Part shown: positions 63,790 through 64,000 of the stretch, piece by piece
Layout of the letters: every line of letters starts with the position of its first letter
Position numbering within the stretch: the first letter of the stretch is position 1
NCBI GenBank assembly: GCA_043228905.1
Contig: JBHGNT010000004.1
Span: 14,074,001-14,138,000 of the forward strand
Direction: 5' to 3'
Source of the DNA: Azolla caroliniana
Lineage: Eukaryota > Polypodiophyta
DNA length: 64,000 nucleotides
Translations under genes and position numbers: made by a program
Notes under the pieces: model-generated
Databases searched by the model: none
Seen by the model: the letters and a program-made list of their open reading frames with translations, nothing else
Told to the model about the DNA's origin: nothing

Positions 63790-64000
63790 ATCTCACCCGA
63801 TGAAACTTCTTCCAAATCGGCCAACAGTGCTTGCGTTTTTGTTAGCATGGAAGCTATACAACACAACAATCGCTCTTCATGTTTTTCTTTTAGTGTGGCT
63901 TTTTGTTTTGCAATTTGTTGAGTCAACACAGATGTCGAAGTTGGGATTTCAATATGAGAGATACCCTCACACTTCATGGCAGTGTTGGTACATGAGGGTC
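63790..64000 (-). CDS. Host-like coiled-coil protein, upstream part of exon (partial)
   Basis: The minus strand is open from the window edge: PSCTNTAMKCEGISH, TSTSVLTQQIAKQKATL, KEKHEERLLCCIASMLTK and TQALLADLEEVSSGE, reaching the retrotransposon at 63789. Lys/Glu/Leu-rich, predicted coiled coil. The gene continues beyond the window. The copia sits between SSGE and MAAEK of one continuous frame, so transcripts of this allele should be truncated or carry retroelement sequence unless the gene is a pseudogene. Confidence 0.6.

Noticed and set aside
57868-64000. Naming the disrupted host frame as a kinesin
   Set aside because: Coiled-coil tails resemble one another by composition; no motor or diagnostic tail motif is in the window.

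Overview
This window looks like a repeat-dense nuclear region of a flowering plant. It contains no bacterial-type operons, rRNA genes, canonical tRNA genes or CRISPR arrays. Most of the sequence is LTR retrotransposons, both Ty1/copia and Ty3/gypsy. Most of them carry primer-binding sites of plant type (TGGTATCAGAGC and its variants for copia; TGGCACGCCC for two gypsy elements), and they are nested inside one another. The closest relationship visible is to angiosperm retroelements; the species cannot be named from the sequence.

Layout, left to right. (1) 1-1302: a 1.3-kb repeat, present again at 16272-17595, containing a minus-strand copia-type LTR. (2) 1303-4112: the 3' half of a plus-strand copia. 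(3) 4113-5469: a minus-strand gypsy gag with its leader and a piece of LTR. (4) 5470-15892: a complete but mutated gypsy element of Tat-like organisation, with 455-bp LTRs, the target duplication CCCGA, gag-pol in one frame, and a long extra ORF behind pol. (5) 16272-20526: the second 1.3-kb repeat, inserted in the protease of a minus-strand gypsy, followed by a minus-strand copia gag and LTR. (6) 20527-22120: heavily decayed retroelement debris. (7) 22121-31791: a decayed copia carrying a younger copia (25276-30922, target duplication GAAAG). (8) 31249-38047: a 1.1-kb tandem duplication of the older copia's 3' end, whose second copy was later split by a minus-strand copia (32576-37126). (9) 38048-43822: a gypsy gag invaded by a second, truncated Tat-like element. 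(10) 43823-46732: a truncated minus-strand copia. (11) 46733-51640: the main part that looks like host DNA, with exon-like pieces of two unknown genes and tandem repeats. (12) 51983-57623: another decayed copia. (13) 57868-64000: a minus-strand coiled-coil reading frame interrupted by a nearly pristine copia (58320-63789).

The copia at 58320-63789 is the only element that looks capable of mobility. Its two LTRs differ by one substitution and one CT unit, its target duplication is perfect (ATCTC), and its gag-pol frame of 1337 codons is unbroken with all catalytic motifs present. It sits inside a continuous reading frame of what looks like a host gene. The other elements are broken. In several of them the premature stops are CGA-to-TGA and CAG-to-TAG changes, as expected from deamination of methylated CG and CHG sites.

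I found no clearly new biological system such as a defence locus. The most unusual items are the long coiled-coil ORF behind pol in the Tat-like element, the conserved paired inverted repeats at one copia family's LTR edge, an 18-codon-unit minisatellite inside LTRs, the palindrome-studded 1.3-kb repeat, and fragments of uncharacterised host-like genes.
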